Below, one piece after another: positions 8,485 to 17,275 of a DNA stretch of 64,000 bases. A program made the position numbers and the translations under genes. The notes under the pieces were generated by a model. The model saw only the letters and a list, made by a program, of their open reading frames with translations, had not been told where the DNA came from and did not search any database. This stretch comes from Sutcliffiella halmapala (GTDB taxonomy: Bacteria > Bacillota > Bacilli > Bacillales > Bacillaceae_I), in NCBI RefSeq assembly GCF_002019665.1, contig NZ_KV917375.1, positions 132,001 through 196,000 of the forward strand, in the 5' to 3' direction. The number at the start of each line of letters is the position of its first letter. Position 1 is the stretch's first letter.

Positions 8485-9935
8485 TAACTTATACCATGAA
8501 GCGGAAATTGTCACGCATACCAATTAAATGGATGCTAACCTTATGGTCGGCTTTCCTCATTTTTGTACTATTTATAGCCTATAATGCGGTGCAATATATT
8601 TTTGTTGAGAACTGGATGATTGGCCAAGAGAAAAAGCAGGTGGAACAAAAAATGAATGACATCTTGAATGGGATGTTGGAAAGGGAGGCTGGATTTACCG
8701 AAGATGAGTTTCCAAAAATTCGCAGCTATTTAGATAAGCGAAATCAGAATGATCAGATGATTCGTATCATCGATCAACACGGGAATAAGATGATCACAGT
8801 ATCAGAAGACATCCCTGAAGAGTGGGTTCAACCTGTACATAAAACGAAGACGGAAATTGTTATTGCTGAGGAAGACGGACGCACCCTACTTGTGATGAGG
8901 AGCCCGATTACAATCCATACATTTGATGGAACAATAGAGATCGTGAAAAATATGGATCAATTCCAAAAGATGACAGAAGCTTTATTTCGTGTATTCGTCC
9001 TTTCCGGAATTGGAGTTGTTGTCCTAAGTGGTTTTGGCGGTGGATTACTCGCATGGCAATTACTAAAGCCTCTTCAGTCAATGGCTAAGACGATGAAGAA
9101 TGTCGAACGAAAAGGACTGCAAGAACGGATGATAGTCCCTGATAAAGAGGATGAAATCACCACCATAATGAGAATTTTTAACGGCATGATGGATCAAGTT
9201 GAGCTTTCTTTTTCTCGACAAAGCCAATTTGTAGAGGATGCTTCGCATGAATTACGGACACCCATAGCCATTATGGATGGACATATGTCCCTTTTACTTA
9301 GTTGGGGAAAGGATGATCCTGAAGCATTAGTAGAATCCTTAAACATTTCTTATTATGAGTTAACCCGACTAAAATCACTCGTTCAAGATCTCCTTACTCT
9401 CACAAAAATGGAGAAGGATTCGGATGAACCTGATGAGGTTACGTTAAGAGCAGATCGGACGATTCTCCATTTAATTGGACAATGTGAGCAACTTCATCCT
9501 CAATTTACGTTTGAAACGGCTTTTATAGGGTTTAAAGATCAGGAGGTATTAATTTCTGAGAGGCATTTGGAGCAACTAATGTTGATTTTGTTGGACAATG
9601 CAGTGAAGTATTCTACAATTGGCTCTCCTATACGTGTTACAGGTTCTTTACAAAAAGATAAAGCGGTTTTTGAGGTTACAGATTGGGGAATTGGCATTCC
9701 TGAAAAGGACTTGCCATATGTAATGGACCGTTTCTATCGGGTGGAAAAGACGCGTAGTCGAGAGTTGGGTGGAACTGGACTTGGATTAGCAATTGCCAAA
9801 CGGCTAGTCGATCGCTACAAAGGCTGTATGACTATCCAAAGCAAGGAGGGAGAAGGGACTACAGTGACCATTTCATTTACAAGTCGTCTTCACATTAATA
9901 AGCGGGAGGTTGAATCTAATGAAACAGTGGATTAA
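8481..9935 (+). CDS. Sensor histidine kinase (ArlS-like) of the iron island
   Basis: A 484-residue membrane kinase. Transmembrane helices at about 17-40 and 171-192 enclose a roughly 130-residue extracytoplasmic sensor. A HAMP segment follows, then HisKA with His256 in DASHELRTPIAI, and HATPase_c with DNAVKYS, DWGIGIP and GGTGLGLAIAKRL. Overall layout is that of ArlS/YkoH kinases. Its first codons overlap the response regulator, and its last 17 bases overlap the next gene, a FutA-like binding protein. That arrangement suggests the binding protein may be part of the sensing unit. Confidence 0.92.
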   Translation: MITYTMKRKLSRIPIKWMLTLWSAFLIFVLFIAYNAVQYIFVENWMIGQEKKQVEQKMNDILNGMLEREAGFTEDEFPKIRSYLDKRNQNDQMIRIIDQHGNKMITVSEDIPEEWVQPVHKTKTEIVIAEEDGRTLLVMRSPITIHTFDGTIEIVKNMDQFQKMTEALFRVFVLSGIGVVVLSGFGGGLLAWQLLKPLQSMAKTMKNVERKGLQERMIVPDKEDEITTIMRIFNGMMDQVELSFSRQSQFVEDASHELRTPIAIMDGHMSLLLSWGKDDPEALVESLNISYYELTRLKSLVQDLLTLTKMEKDSDEPDEVTLRADRTILHLIGQCEQLHPQFTFETAFIGFKDQEVLISERHLEQLMLILLDNAVKYSTIGSPIRVTGSLQKDKAVFEVTDWGIGIPEKDLPYVMDRFYRVEKTRSRELGGTGLGLAIAKRLVDRYKGCMTIQSKEGEGTTVTISFTSRLHINKREVESNETVD

Positions 9936-10980
9936 GAGGGTCTTTCTGGTGGTGATTTCCTCAATCTTATTCCTAATGGTTTATTTATTCTACGAAATGA
10001 ATCGTGGGGAGAGCTCTGAAGATAAGCAACAAGTTGTCAATGTGTTCACTGCAAGGCACTATCAGATAGACAACGAAATTTTTCGGGAATTTACAAAACA
10101 AACAGGCATTCAGGTTAATGAAGTTAAGGGAACAGCAGAAGAACTTGTAGAACGAATGAAGCGGGAAGGGAAAGGTTCGTCTGCAGATCTGTTTATTGCT
10201 GTTGACGGAGGTGCGCTTAATTTCGCAAAGCAAAGCGGTGTGCTTCAACCGATCACATCGGAAATTTTTCTACGGAATGTTCCTGAGGAGTGGCGAGACC
10301 CAGATAACTATTGGGCAGGTATTGCTACTCGTTCCAGAGTTATCGTGTATGCCAAAGATCGCGTCAACCCAGACCAACTTTCAACTTATGAAGACTTGAC
10401 AAGTGAGCTGTGGAAAGGAAAGGTTCTTGTTCGTTCTGCCTCGAGCTTATACAATCAGTCTTTGTTAGCCTCATTTATAGAACTATACGGAGAGTCGGAA
10501 GCGGAGAAGTGGGCAGAGGGCATTGCTCGTAATCTTTCCCGCGATCCGGAAGGGGGAGATAGGGCACAAGCCAAGGCTATTGCAGCGAAGGTTGGGGATG
10601 TTGCAATTATGAATACATACTACATCGGTCAAATGTCGGCTTCACCTGATCCAGAGGAGCGAGAGATTGTGGAGAATCTCGGCGTTTTATTTCCAAATCA
10701 GCAGACGACAGGGGCTCATATGAACATTAGTGGGATTGGATTGGCTAAGCATACTCCAAATAAGGATAATGCACTTAAGCTGGCTGAATTTTTAACAAGT
10801 AGCGAGGGGCAAACCATGCTCACTCAAGGAAGTTACGAGTTTCCAGTGAATGGTGAAGCCAATATGCCTGAAATGTTGAAGAACTGGAAAAATTTCAAGC
10901 AACAGCCAGTTGATATTGCTAGTCTCGGTCGTTTTCACAAGCAGACGAAGGAAATTTTTGAAAGGGTTGGGTGGAAGTAG
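9919..10980 (+). CDS. Membrane-tethered FutA/FbpA-like Fe(III)-binding protein
   Basis: A 353-residue type 2 periplasmic-binding fold, closely similar throughout to the second binding protein at 11171. Unlike that one it has no lipobox cysteine; a single N-terminal hydrophobic helix (about 4-24) should anchor it. The FbpA-type tyrosine pair is kept (MNTYYIGQ, about Tyr234/Tyr235), as is the N-terminal TARHY block, so Fe(III) binding is likely. The start is the ATG at 9919, 9 bases after GGGAGG, not the in-frame TTG at 9910. It overlaps the kinase gene by 17 bases and ends before two Fur boxes, so it belongs to the two-component transcript rather than the transporter transcript. Confidence 0.88.
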   Translation: MKQWIKRVFLVVISSILFLMVYLFYEMNRGESSEDKQQVVNVFTARHYQIDNEIFREFTKQTGIQVNEVKGTAEELVERMKREGKGSSADLFIAVDGGALNFAKQSGVLQPITSEIFLRNVPEEWRDPDNYWAGIATRSRVIVYAKDRVNPDQLSTYEDLTSELWKGKVLVRSASSLYNQSLLASFIELYGESEAEKWAEGIARNLSRDPEGGDRAQAKAIAAKVGDVAIMNTYYIGQMSASPDPEEREIVENLGVLFPNQQTTGAHMNISGIGLAKHTPNKDNALKLAEFLTSSEGQTMLTQGSYEFPVNGEANMPEMLKNWKNFKQQPVDIASLGRFHKQTKEIFERVGWK

Positions 10981-11066
10981 TAGTTCATTACGTTTTTCAA
11001 ATAAATTTTATTTTCACATCATTTTCTCATTTTTTGCTGTTAAGATATTTTATAGGTAATAGAAAT

Positions 11067-11085
11067 AATAATGATTCTCATTTTC
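11067..11085. promoter_or_regulatory. Fur box 1 of the Fe(III) transporter
   Basis: AATAATGATTCTCATTTTC matches the 19-base Fur consensus GATAATGATTATCATTATC at 16 of 19 positions. It lies about 86 bases before the lipoprotein start. Confidence 0.8.
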
Positions 11086-11122
11086 AACACTCAATGCAAG
11101 TATTATTTTTTTGTTTATGATT

Positions 11123-11141
11123 GAGAATGAAAATTATTATC
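11123..11141. promoter_or_regulatory. Fur box 2 of the Fe(III) transporter
   Basis: GAGAATGAAAATTATTATC matches the Fur consensus at 15 of 19 positions and sits 30 bases before the lipoprotein start. Together with the box at 11067 it forms a double site about 56 bases apart centre to centre. Confidence 0.65.
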
Positions 11142-11170
11142 ATATGAAATAACTGAGGAGGAAATGAAAA

Positions 11171-12280
11171 ATGTTCAACAAATGCAGTTCATACTTATTA
11201 ACTATTTCGCTTTTAATTATAGCGATTCTAGCAGGATGTAGCTCTGGAACTTCGACAACTAGTAATACTGAAGGTGCTAAACCGGAGAAAACCACAGAAA
11301 CGGCTGAATCTAAACCTACTGAAACTGGCGGAGAGGTTAATATTTATACAGCTCGCCACTACGATGTAGATCAGGAACTGTACGATATGTTTACAGAGGA
11401 AACTGGTATTAAGGTAAATGTAGTGGAGGGGAAAGCGCCAGAATTAATTGAGCGCATGAAGCGTGAAGGCGAAAGTACGCCTGCAGACTTGTTCATTACT
11501 GTAGATGGCGGTATCTTGAATACAGCTAAAACAGAGGAAATCTTGCAACCAATTGTATCTGAAGTTGTGGACAAACAAGTTCCTACTGAACTGCGAGATA
11601 AGGAAAATCAATGGGTTGGGTTATCTACACGTGCTCGTGTAATCGTATACGCTAAGGATCGAGTAGACCCAAGCGAGCTTTCTACTTACGAAGACTTGGC
11701 TACAGATAAATGGAAAGGTAAGGTTGCAGTTAGGTCATCAACGAACCTGTACAACCAGTCACTACTTGCTTCGTTTATAGACATCATGGGTGAACAAGAG
11801 GCGGAAGTTTGGGCAGAAGCCCTTACTGCAAACCTAGCTCGCGAACCAGAGGGTGGCGATCGAGACCAAGCGAAAGCTATCGCATCAGGTGTAGGTGATG
11901 TTGCGCTCATGAATACTTACTATGTTGGGCAACTAGCAACTTCTGCTGAAGCCGAAGAAGTAAAGGTAGCAGAAGGAATTGGTGTGTTTTTCCCAAATCA
12001 ACAAACGAGTGGCACCCATATCAATATCAGTGGAGCGGGACTCGTCAAGCATAGCCAAAACAAAGATAATGCTATCAAACTGCTGGAGTTTTTAACGGCG
12101 GCAAAAGCGCAAACGAAAATTTCACAGGCTAATTTCGAATACCCGGTGAACAGTGATGCGACGCTTCCGGAGTTGTTGGAAAGCTGGGGTACGTTCAAGA
12201 GCCAGAACATTGATTTTGCAAAATACGGTGAACTGAATCCGAAAGCCGTGGAAATTGCAAATAAGGTCGGCTGGAAATAG
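11171..12280 (+). CDS. Fe(III) ABC transporter substrate-binding lipoprotein (FutA/FbpA type)
   Basis: A 369-residue lipoprotein. The signal peptide ends in ILAGC with lipobox Cys23, followed by a Ser/Thr-rich linker to residue 55. The binding-protein fold contains the N-terminal IYTARHYDVD block and the iron-ligand tyrosine pair Tyr250/Tyr251 (MNTYYVGQ). It should capture ferric iron and hand it to the permease encoded 3 bases downstream. Two Fur boxes and a GAGGAG ribosome site precede it. It is a paralogue of the tethered protein at 9919, presumably a local duplication. Confidence 0.94.
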   Translation: MFNKCSSYLLTISLLIIAILAGCSSGTSTTSNTEGAKPEKTTETAESKPTETGGEVNIYTARHYDVDQELYDMFTEETGIKVNVVEGKAPELIERMKREGESTPADLFITVDGGILNTAKTEEILQPIVSEVVDKQVPTELRDKENQWVGLSTRARVIVYAKDRVDPSELSTYEDLATDKWKGKVAVRSSTNLYNQSLLASFIDIMGEQEAEVWAEALTANLAREPEGGDRDQAKAIASGVGDVALMNTYYVGQLATSAEAEEVKVAEGIGVFFPNQQTSGTHINISGAGLVKHSQNKDNAIKLLEFLTAAKAQTKISQANFEYPVNSDATLPELLESWGTFKSQNIDFAKYGELNPKAVEIANKVGWK

Positions 12281-12283
12281 TAG

Positions 12284-13927
12284 ATGAAAATCACTCTGCT
12301 TCCAAGGTCAACCAGGAGGCACATTAATGGATGGACAATAACAAGTGTAATTGGGGCAGCAGTTGTATTGCTGCCTATCTTTTATGTGCTTTCAGGTTTG
12401 TTCAGTTCTCCTACTGAAAATTGGGCTAATGTCAAACAGTTCTTACTAACCGATTATGTCTTAGGCTCGGCAAAACTAGTGCTTTTCACTGGTTTTTTTG
12501 CTGGATCGATCGGAGTAGTGCTTGCTTGGCTTGTTGTAGGTTATACCTTTCCGCTTCGAAACATTTACAAGTGGGCACTTGCCCTTCCGCTTGCCATTCC
12601 ACCCTATATAGCAGCCTATACTTATAGTTCGATGACGGGATATACCGGCATTATTCAAGCGACACTGCGCAATAAGTTTGATATCGTGTTACCACCGGGT
12701 ACCATCGAGGTCATGTCGGATCGCGGAGCCATTTTCGTTCTGACTTTATTTTTATTTCCGTACGTTTTCATGCTGACACGTGTTTTTCTAGAGCGTCAAA
12801 GTGCATCATTTATTGAAAATGCAAGGCTGCTGGGACATAAGCCTATCTCTGTATTTTTTAGAGTGGTCATTCCTCTTGCTAGACCTGCTATTATAGCTGG
12901 TTTCATGTTGGTTGTCTTCGAGGTATTAAGCGATTATGGGGTAGCAAATTATTTTGGTGTGCAGACGGTAACAACTGCCATCTTTCAGATCTGGTTTGGA
13001 ATGTATGATGTGCAATCGGCTATGAAATTAGCAGCTTGGCTTATGCTCGGCGTTATGGGACTTTTTATACTTGAACGTCTGCTGCGACGAAGCCGGCGGT
13101 ATGGGAGTACAACAAGAAGAAGCAATATACTTAAGCCACAGCCGCTGAAGGGGGTTGCAGCATGGGGAGCAACCTTTTTTTGTACGATCATTTTTGTGCT
13201 TGCTTTCCTTGCTCCAATCATACAATTGATTACGTGGTCAATTCAGCATGGTAGTAACGTATGGCATTCCAACTTTGCTGACTTGATCGTGAATACGTTA
13301 AAAGGAGCGGGGATAGGAACTGCAATAATTCTTTTGATCGCACTTTTTTCCTCTAGGGCAGCTCGAATGTTCGACTCTCCTTTTATGCAAGCTCTGACGC
13401 GTCTTTTATCGGCTGGATACTCCGTGCCAGGTTCGATTGTGGCGATTGGAGTGTTGGCTGTTTTTATTGCATTGGACGAATGGCTTTCCCCACTTTATAA
13501 ATTGATGGGCAAAGCAGAAGGTGCTCTTGTGCTCAGTTTGTCTTTAGTGATGTTGATTACCGGCTATTTGATTCGTTTTATGGCTACGGGATATACAGCA
13601 TTAGAAGCTGGGTACGAAAAAACGCCGCGAGCCTATTCAGAGGTATCTAGAACACTTGGAAGAAGTAGCTTCGTTACTTTCTTCCGGATAGAACTTCCAC
13701 TAATAAAAGGATCGCTGCTTAGCGGGTTTGTCCTAACCTTTGTGGAAATCATCAAGGAGTTGCCGCTTACTTTGCTGCTTAGGCCTTTTAACTACAACAC
13801 GTTAGCGACTCAGGCTTATCAATATGCAACGGACGAACGCATATTTGATGCCGCACTTCCATCATTGTTGCTAATACTGATTGGACTAGTTTCTGTATTA
13901 TTCATACTAAAACCTGAAAGGATATGA
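12284..13927 (+). CDS. Fe(III) ABC transporter fused permease (FutB/FbpB type)
   Basis: A 547-residue protein with two covalently joined BPD_transp_1 permease halves, roughly 12 membrane helices. Each half has an EAA coupling loop: ENARLLGHKPISVFFRVVIP near 184-203 and a second around SEVSRTLGRSSFVTFF near 447-462. This fused arrangement is typical of FbpB/FutB. It begins 3 bases after the binding-protein stop and ends 4 bases before the ATPase start, giving a compact futABC-type operon. Confidence 0.94.
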   Translation: MKITLLPRSTRRHINGWTITSVIGAAVVLLPIFYVLSGLFSSPTENWANVKQFLLTDYVLGSAKLVLFTGFFAGSIGVVLAWLVVGYTFPLRNIYKWALALPLAIPPYIAAYTYSSMTGYTGIIQATLRNKFDIVLPPGTIEVMSDRGAIFVLTLFLFPYVFMLTRVFLERQSASFIENARLLGHKPISVFFRVVIPLARPAIIAGFMLVVFEVLSDYGVANYFGVQTVTTAIFQIWFGMYDVQSAMKLAAWLMLGVMGLFILERLLRRSRRYGSTTRRSNILKPQPLKGVAAWGATFFCTIIFVLAFLAPIIQLITWSIQHGSNVWHSNFADLIVNTLKGAGIGTAIILLIALFSSRAARMFDSPFMQALTRLLSAGYSVPGSIVAIGVLAVFIALDEWLSPLYKLMGKAEGALVLSLSLVMLITGYLIRFMATGYTALEAGYEKTPRAYSEVSRTLGRSSFVTFFRIELPLIKGSLLSGFVLTFVEIIKELPLTLLLRPFNYNTLATQAYQYATDERIFDAALPSLLLILIGLVSVLFILKPERI

Positions 13928-13931
13928 GCCT

Positions 13932-14606
13932 ATGTCTTATGTAGTAGTAGATCAATTAACCTTCCGTTTCGCCGGAGGACAGCCAGCAGTGATTGATAAG
14001 CTATCATTTACGATATCACGAGGCGAGATTATCGGAGTTCTAGGAGAAAGTGGAAGTGGGAAAAGCACGCTTCTCAGGCTTATAGCAGGACTTGAAATGC
14101 CAGAAACCGGAAGCATTGCTATCAATGGCAGCATTTTGGTTGATGATCGCACCTTCATAGAGCCTGAAAAACGAGGTGTTGGTATGGTTTTTCAGGACTA
14201 TGCTTTATTCCCGAACATGACTATCGCAGATAATATCGTCTTCGGGCTCCATAAATACAAGAAATCTGTGCGTCGCATACGTCTGGAGCAGATGCTGGAT
14301 CTTGTGCAAATGAGTGAATATGTAAAACGCTATCCACATGAACTAAGCGGCGGACAACAACAACGAGTGGCACTGGCTAGGGCTCTTGCCCCGGAGCCAT
14401 CTGTGCTTCTAATGGATGAACCATTTAGCAGCTTGGATGCTCACTTGAAAGCGACAATCCGTAGTGAACTTAGACAGATTTTGCAGAAAGCGAATATTAC
14501 TTGCCTGCTCGTTTCCCATGATCCAGCGGATATTAAGGCGATATGTGATCGTGTCATACATATTAAGGATGATGCGAAGGAAAATTCTATAAAAATGCTA
14601 AGTTAA
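13932..14606 (+). CDS. Fe(III) ABC transporter ATPase (FutC/FbpC type, short)
   Basis: A 224-residue nucleotide-binding subunit. Walker A is GESGSGKST (about 37-45), the Q-loop is VFQDYALFP, the signature is LSGGQQQR, Walker B is VLLMDEPFSSLD and the switch His is in LVSHD. FbpC/FutC proteins usually have about 350 residues with a C-terminal TOBE/regulatory domain, and that part is absent here. The frame ends cleanly and I see no frameshifted continuation, so this looks like a natural short form. It is the last gene of the operon, followed by a terminator. Confidence 0.93.
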   Translation: MSYVVVDQLTFRFAGGQPAVIDKLSFTISRGEIIGVLGESGSGKSTLLRLIAGLEMPETGSIAINGSILVDDRTFIEPEKRGVGMVFQDYALFPNMTIADNIVFGLHKYKKSVRRIRLEQMLDLVQMSEYVKRYPHELSGGQQQRVALARALAPEPSVLLMDEPFSSLDAHLKATIRSELRQILQKANITCLLVSHDPADIKAICDRVIHIKDDAKENSIKMLS

Positions 14607-14673
14607 GGTAGGATCTGATCGTTATGTTGAGATTGCAAGCAAGAAACAAAAGCTTATAAAATTCGTGGTAAAG

Positions 14674-14698
14674 AGCTGGTATTATATCAGCTTTTTTG
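14674..14698 (+). terminator. Terminator of the Fe(III) transporter operon
   Basis: AGCTG (14674-14678) pairs with CAGCT (14688-14692), extended by flanking A/T pairs and followed by six T residues. Confidence 0.7.
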
Positions 14699-15186
14699 CT
14701 TTTTCCAACCTAAAATAGCAGAAGCAAAAACCTCTTCTCCAAATATTTTCCCTTCCATTAAGCCTTCTAATCTACCTGATCGATTCCGTCTGAAGCGTCC
14801 TTTTCTCGATTTTTAATGAAGTTTGAACATTCTCCTATTTTGATTCAGTGTTTCATAAATGGCATTCATTACAAATAATTCTTGTGTGTTCAAATGGGTA
14901 ATTTGTCGTATAATGTCTATAGTTGTACACCTTCAGTCTTTTTTTGGGTCTATTGTTCTGCTACCATTACACTAGGTTTTTGGGTACTTACTTTTTATGC
15001 CTCCAATTAATGAGAATAAATTAATTTTACATACTTTCCCTATTGCACGGGGATGGAGTGAGTGAAATATGTTTTTTCAGTATGATAGTTTAATAGATTA
15101 ATGAAGAGGATAATAAGCCAAAATTTGAAAAGGGTTGGTTTACAGATGATTCTGAAGTTTAATTACACAGTTATGGGAGGATCTAT
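14699..15186. other. Intergenic region before the channel genes
   Basis: No gene I can support. On the minus strand around 14706-14815 one frame reads like a short coding remnant (RFRRNRSGRLEGLMEGKIF), open for about 40 codons without a start, which may be decayed sequence. GGGAGG lies just before the GTG at 15187. Confidence 0.3.
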
Positions 15187-16128
15187 GTGAAAGTATTGAT
15201 TCGAATTCTAGCCGTTGCTCTCATAATTATAGTATGCAGTCTTTTTCCCAAGCTTGGGTTTGCCGAAGAGAATGGTCCTCGGGAAGCGAGTGTCGGTCTT
15301 TATTTGCTGAATATGGGAAAGTTGGATACGATGAGTGGCACGTTTGATGTTGATTTTTACATTACCATTAAAGACAGTCAGCCAATTAAAGATGATAGCT
15401 TTGAATTAATGAACGGCAGAATTTTGCGGTTTGACTTAAATGATGAGTATGTAGAAGATGATGGGACGTATGTGAAAATTTATCGCATCATTGCAGCTCT
15501 AACAACAAAAATTGATCTTAAAAATTTTCCATTTGATAAACAAAAATTAGGTATCATGATTGAAAGTACCATTGAGAATACGGAAGATCTTATTTATGTG
15601 CCGATCGAGAATGAGACAGGAATGGATGAGTATAATCGGTTCCCAGGATGGAAAATACTTGGGTGGGATACGGAAGTTAATAATCATCATTATGATGTGT
15701 TTGACGAAAGTTATTCCCAGTATGTTTTCAATGTAAGTATTTCAAAGATGTGGTTTAACTCCTTTATGAAAACGTTTCTTCCTGTTTTATTTACCGTTTT
15801 AATAACATTAGTTATTTTTATCATTGCTCCTGATAAGGTGACGACACGATTGGAAATAATTTGTTCACTTTTGATTGCAATTGCGATGTTTCACATTTCT
15901 ATTTTCAGCCAACTTCCACCGGTCAGCTATTTGACCGTTGCGGACAAGTTTATGTTTTTAACATACTTTTTTCTATTAATATGTATTTGTGTCAATGTGT
16001 ATATTTATAAATTGAATAGTAACAAAGAAAACAAGAACGTTATCGCCATTGATAAAAAAATAAGATATGCGCTGTTTGGTCTAGTTCCTCTCACTTATCT
16101 ATTGTTTTTTGTATTTTTCATCGAGTAG
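15187..16128 (+). CDS. Pentameric ligand-gated ion channel homologue, subunit 1
   Basis: A 313-residue protein with the full Cys-loop-receptor layout. A signal peptide covers 1-26 and an extracellular beta domain about 27-192. The conserved FPFDKQKL (114-121) corresponds to FPFDxQxC of animal receptors, with the cysteine absent as in bacterial members. M1 lies at about 194-214 with its conserved proline (FLPVLF, Pro199), M2 at about 221-242, then the hallmark LPPVSYLT (243-250), M3 at about 252-275 and M4 at about 292-312. By gapless comparison with GLIC from memory, Glu223 falls at pore position 2'. Ligand and ion are unknown. GTG start after GGGAGG; first of two tandem homologues. Confidence 0.88.
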   Translation: MKVLIRILAVALIIIVCSLFPKLGFAEENGPREASVGLYLLNMGKLDTMSGTFDVDFYITIKDSQPIKDDSFELMNGRILRFDLNDEYVEDDGTYVKIYRIIAALTTKIDLKNFPFDKQKLGIMIESTIENTEDLIYVPIENETGMDEYNRFPGWKILGWDTEVNNHHYDVFDESYSQYVFNVSISKMWFNSFMKTFLPVLFTVLITLVIFIIAPDKVTTRLEIICSLLIAIAMFHISIFSQLPPVSYLTVADKFMFLTYFFLLICICVNVYIYKLNSNKENKNVIAIDKKIRYALFGLVPLTYLLFFVFFIE

Positions 16129-16157
16129 ACCAAAACGTTACCAAATGAGGGGTTCTA

Positions 16158-17111
16158 GTGAAATTTATTATAAGAACGGTTTTATGTGTTTTATTTATGT
16201 TTATCTTCCCTTCTATTGTACTTGCAGTGGACCAACAAGAAAGTCCGCGAGAAGTCGGAGTTGGGATATACATTATTAACTATAGTGATGTAGATATTAC
16301 ACAAGGTTACTTTACCGCAGACTTTTATTTAACGCTGAAGGATAAACTACCGATTGAAGATGATAGCTTTGAATTAATGAATGCAGCTGCAATGAGATAT
16401 GGAGCGCAAAAACAAATTACGTTGATTGAAGATTATCAAGATGATGAGGGAATGTACGTTAAAATTTATCGAATCGTTTCTATTTTTCGATTCACAATGG
16501 ACCTTACCAAATATCCCTTTGATAGCCAACAGCTTGAAATTCAATTGGAAAGTAAAAAAGAGCCGATTGAGCAAATGATATATGTTCCATTAAAAGAAGA
16601 GATAGGAATTGATTCTGATATAAATTTGACAGGCTGGTTAATTCAAGAATGGATGTCTAATGTATTCGTTCATGATTATCCTGTTTTTAATGAACAGTAT
16701 TCTCAATTTTCACTGACGACTGTTGTTCATAAAAACATGATTAATGCTTTTGTGCGAACGTTTAGCTCTGTCATGTTTATCATTATAGTTTGTTTAGCTA
16801 GTTTTTTTCTTGGACCCGAAAAGCTGCATATTCGCTCCAAAATAACGAACGTTGCCCTGATTGTGACTGGAATGTTTTCAAAAAAACTGACAGATCGTAT
16901 TCCGACTACAGGCTATTTGACTTTTGTAGATAAATATATCCTACTCACTTGTTTTATTTTAATCATTTATATATTTGTGAATGTTTATGTCATGCATTTG
17001 CAAAATATCAAAAATCATCAGCGAATTGCTTTAATGCAGGTATATAGCTTACCAGTTCTGTTGATTGTGACCTTGCTTTTATATGCCGGATTATTTTTCT
17101 GGTTTTTGTAG
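16158..17111 (+). CDS. Pentameric ligand-gated ion channel homologue, subunit 2
   Basis: A 317-residue paralogue of the upstream gene, 29 bases after it, with GTG start and an AGGGG ribosome site. It has the signal peptide (1-23), REVGVGIYI strand, IEDDSFELMN block, YPFDSQQL (119-126), four membrane helices and the M2-M3 hallmark IPTTGYLT (248-255). It differs in functionally telling places. The M1 proline is missing (TFSSVMF), M2 carries lysines (Lys228 at the position equivalent to 2', and SKK at 241-243), and the LP motif is IP. This looks like an accessory or regulatory subunit for a heteropentamer; that is inference. Confidence 0.85.
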   Translation: MKFIIRTVLCVLFMFIFPSIVLAVDQQESPREVGVGIYIINYSDVDITQGYFTADFYLTLKDKLPIEDDSFELMNAAAMRYGAQKQITLIEDYQDDEGMYVKIYRIVSIFRFTMDLTKYPFDSQQLEIQLESKKEPIEQMIYVPLKEEIGIDSDINLTGWLIQEWMSNVFVHDYPVFNEQYSQFSLTTVVHKNMINAFVRTFSSVMFIIIVCLASFFLGPEKLHIRSKITNVALIVTGMFSKKLTDRIPTTGYLTFVDKYILLTCFILIIYIFVNVYVMHLQNIKNHQRIALMQVYSLPVLLIVTLLLYAGLFFWFL

Positions 17112-17187
17112 CAAATTTTGAGTTGTGAAACTGGCAGAAATGAACGAGGTATCATAAAAAGAATATCAAACCAAAATTCTCAAAAAA

Positions 17188-17221
17188 AACTTGGCTAATA
17201 GAAAGTTGGCCAGGTTTTTTT
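17188..17221 (+). terminator. Terminator of the channel operon
   Basis: AACTTGGC (17188-17195) pairs imperfectly with GCCAGGTT (17209-17216) and is followed by seven T residues. Confidence 0.65.
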
Positions 17222-17275
17222 GAATTCTATTTTCATTTGGAAGGGCATAAAAAAAGAAATAGAAGAGAGACCCTT

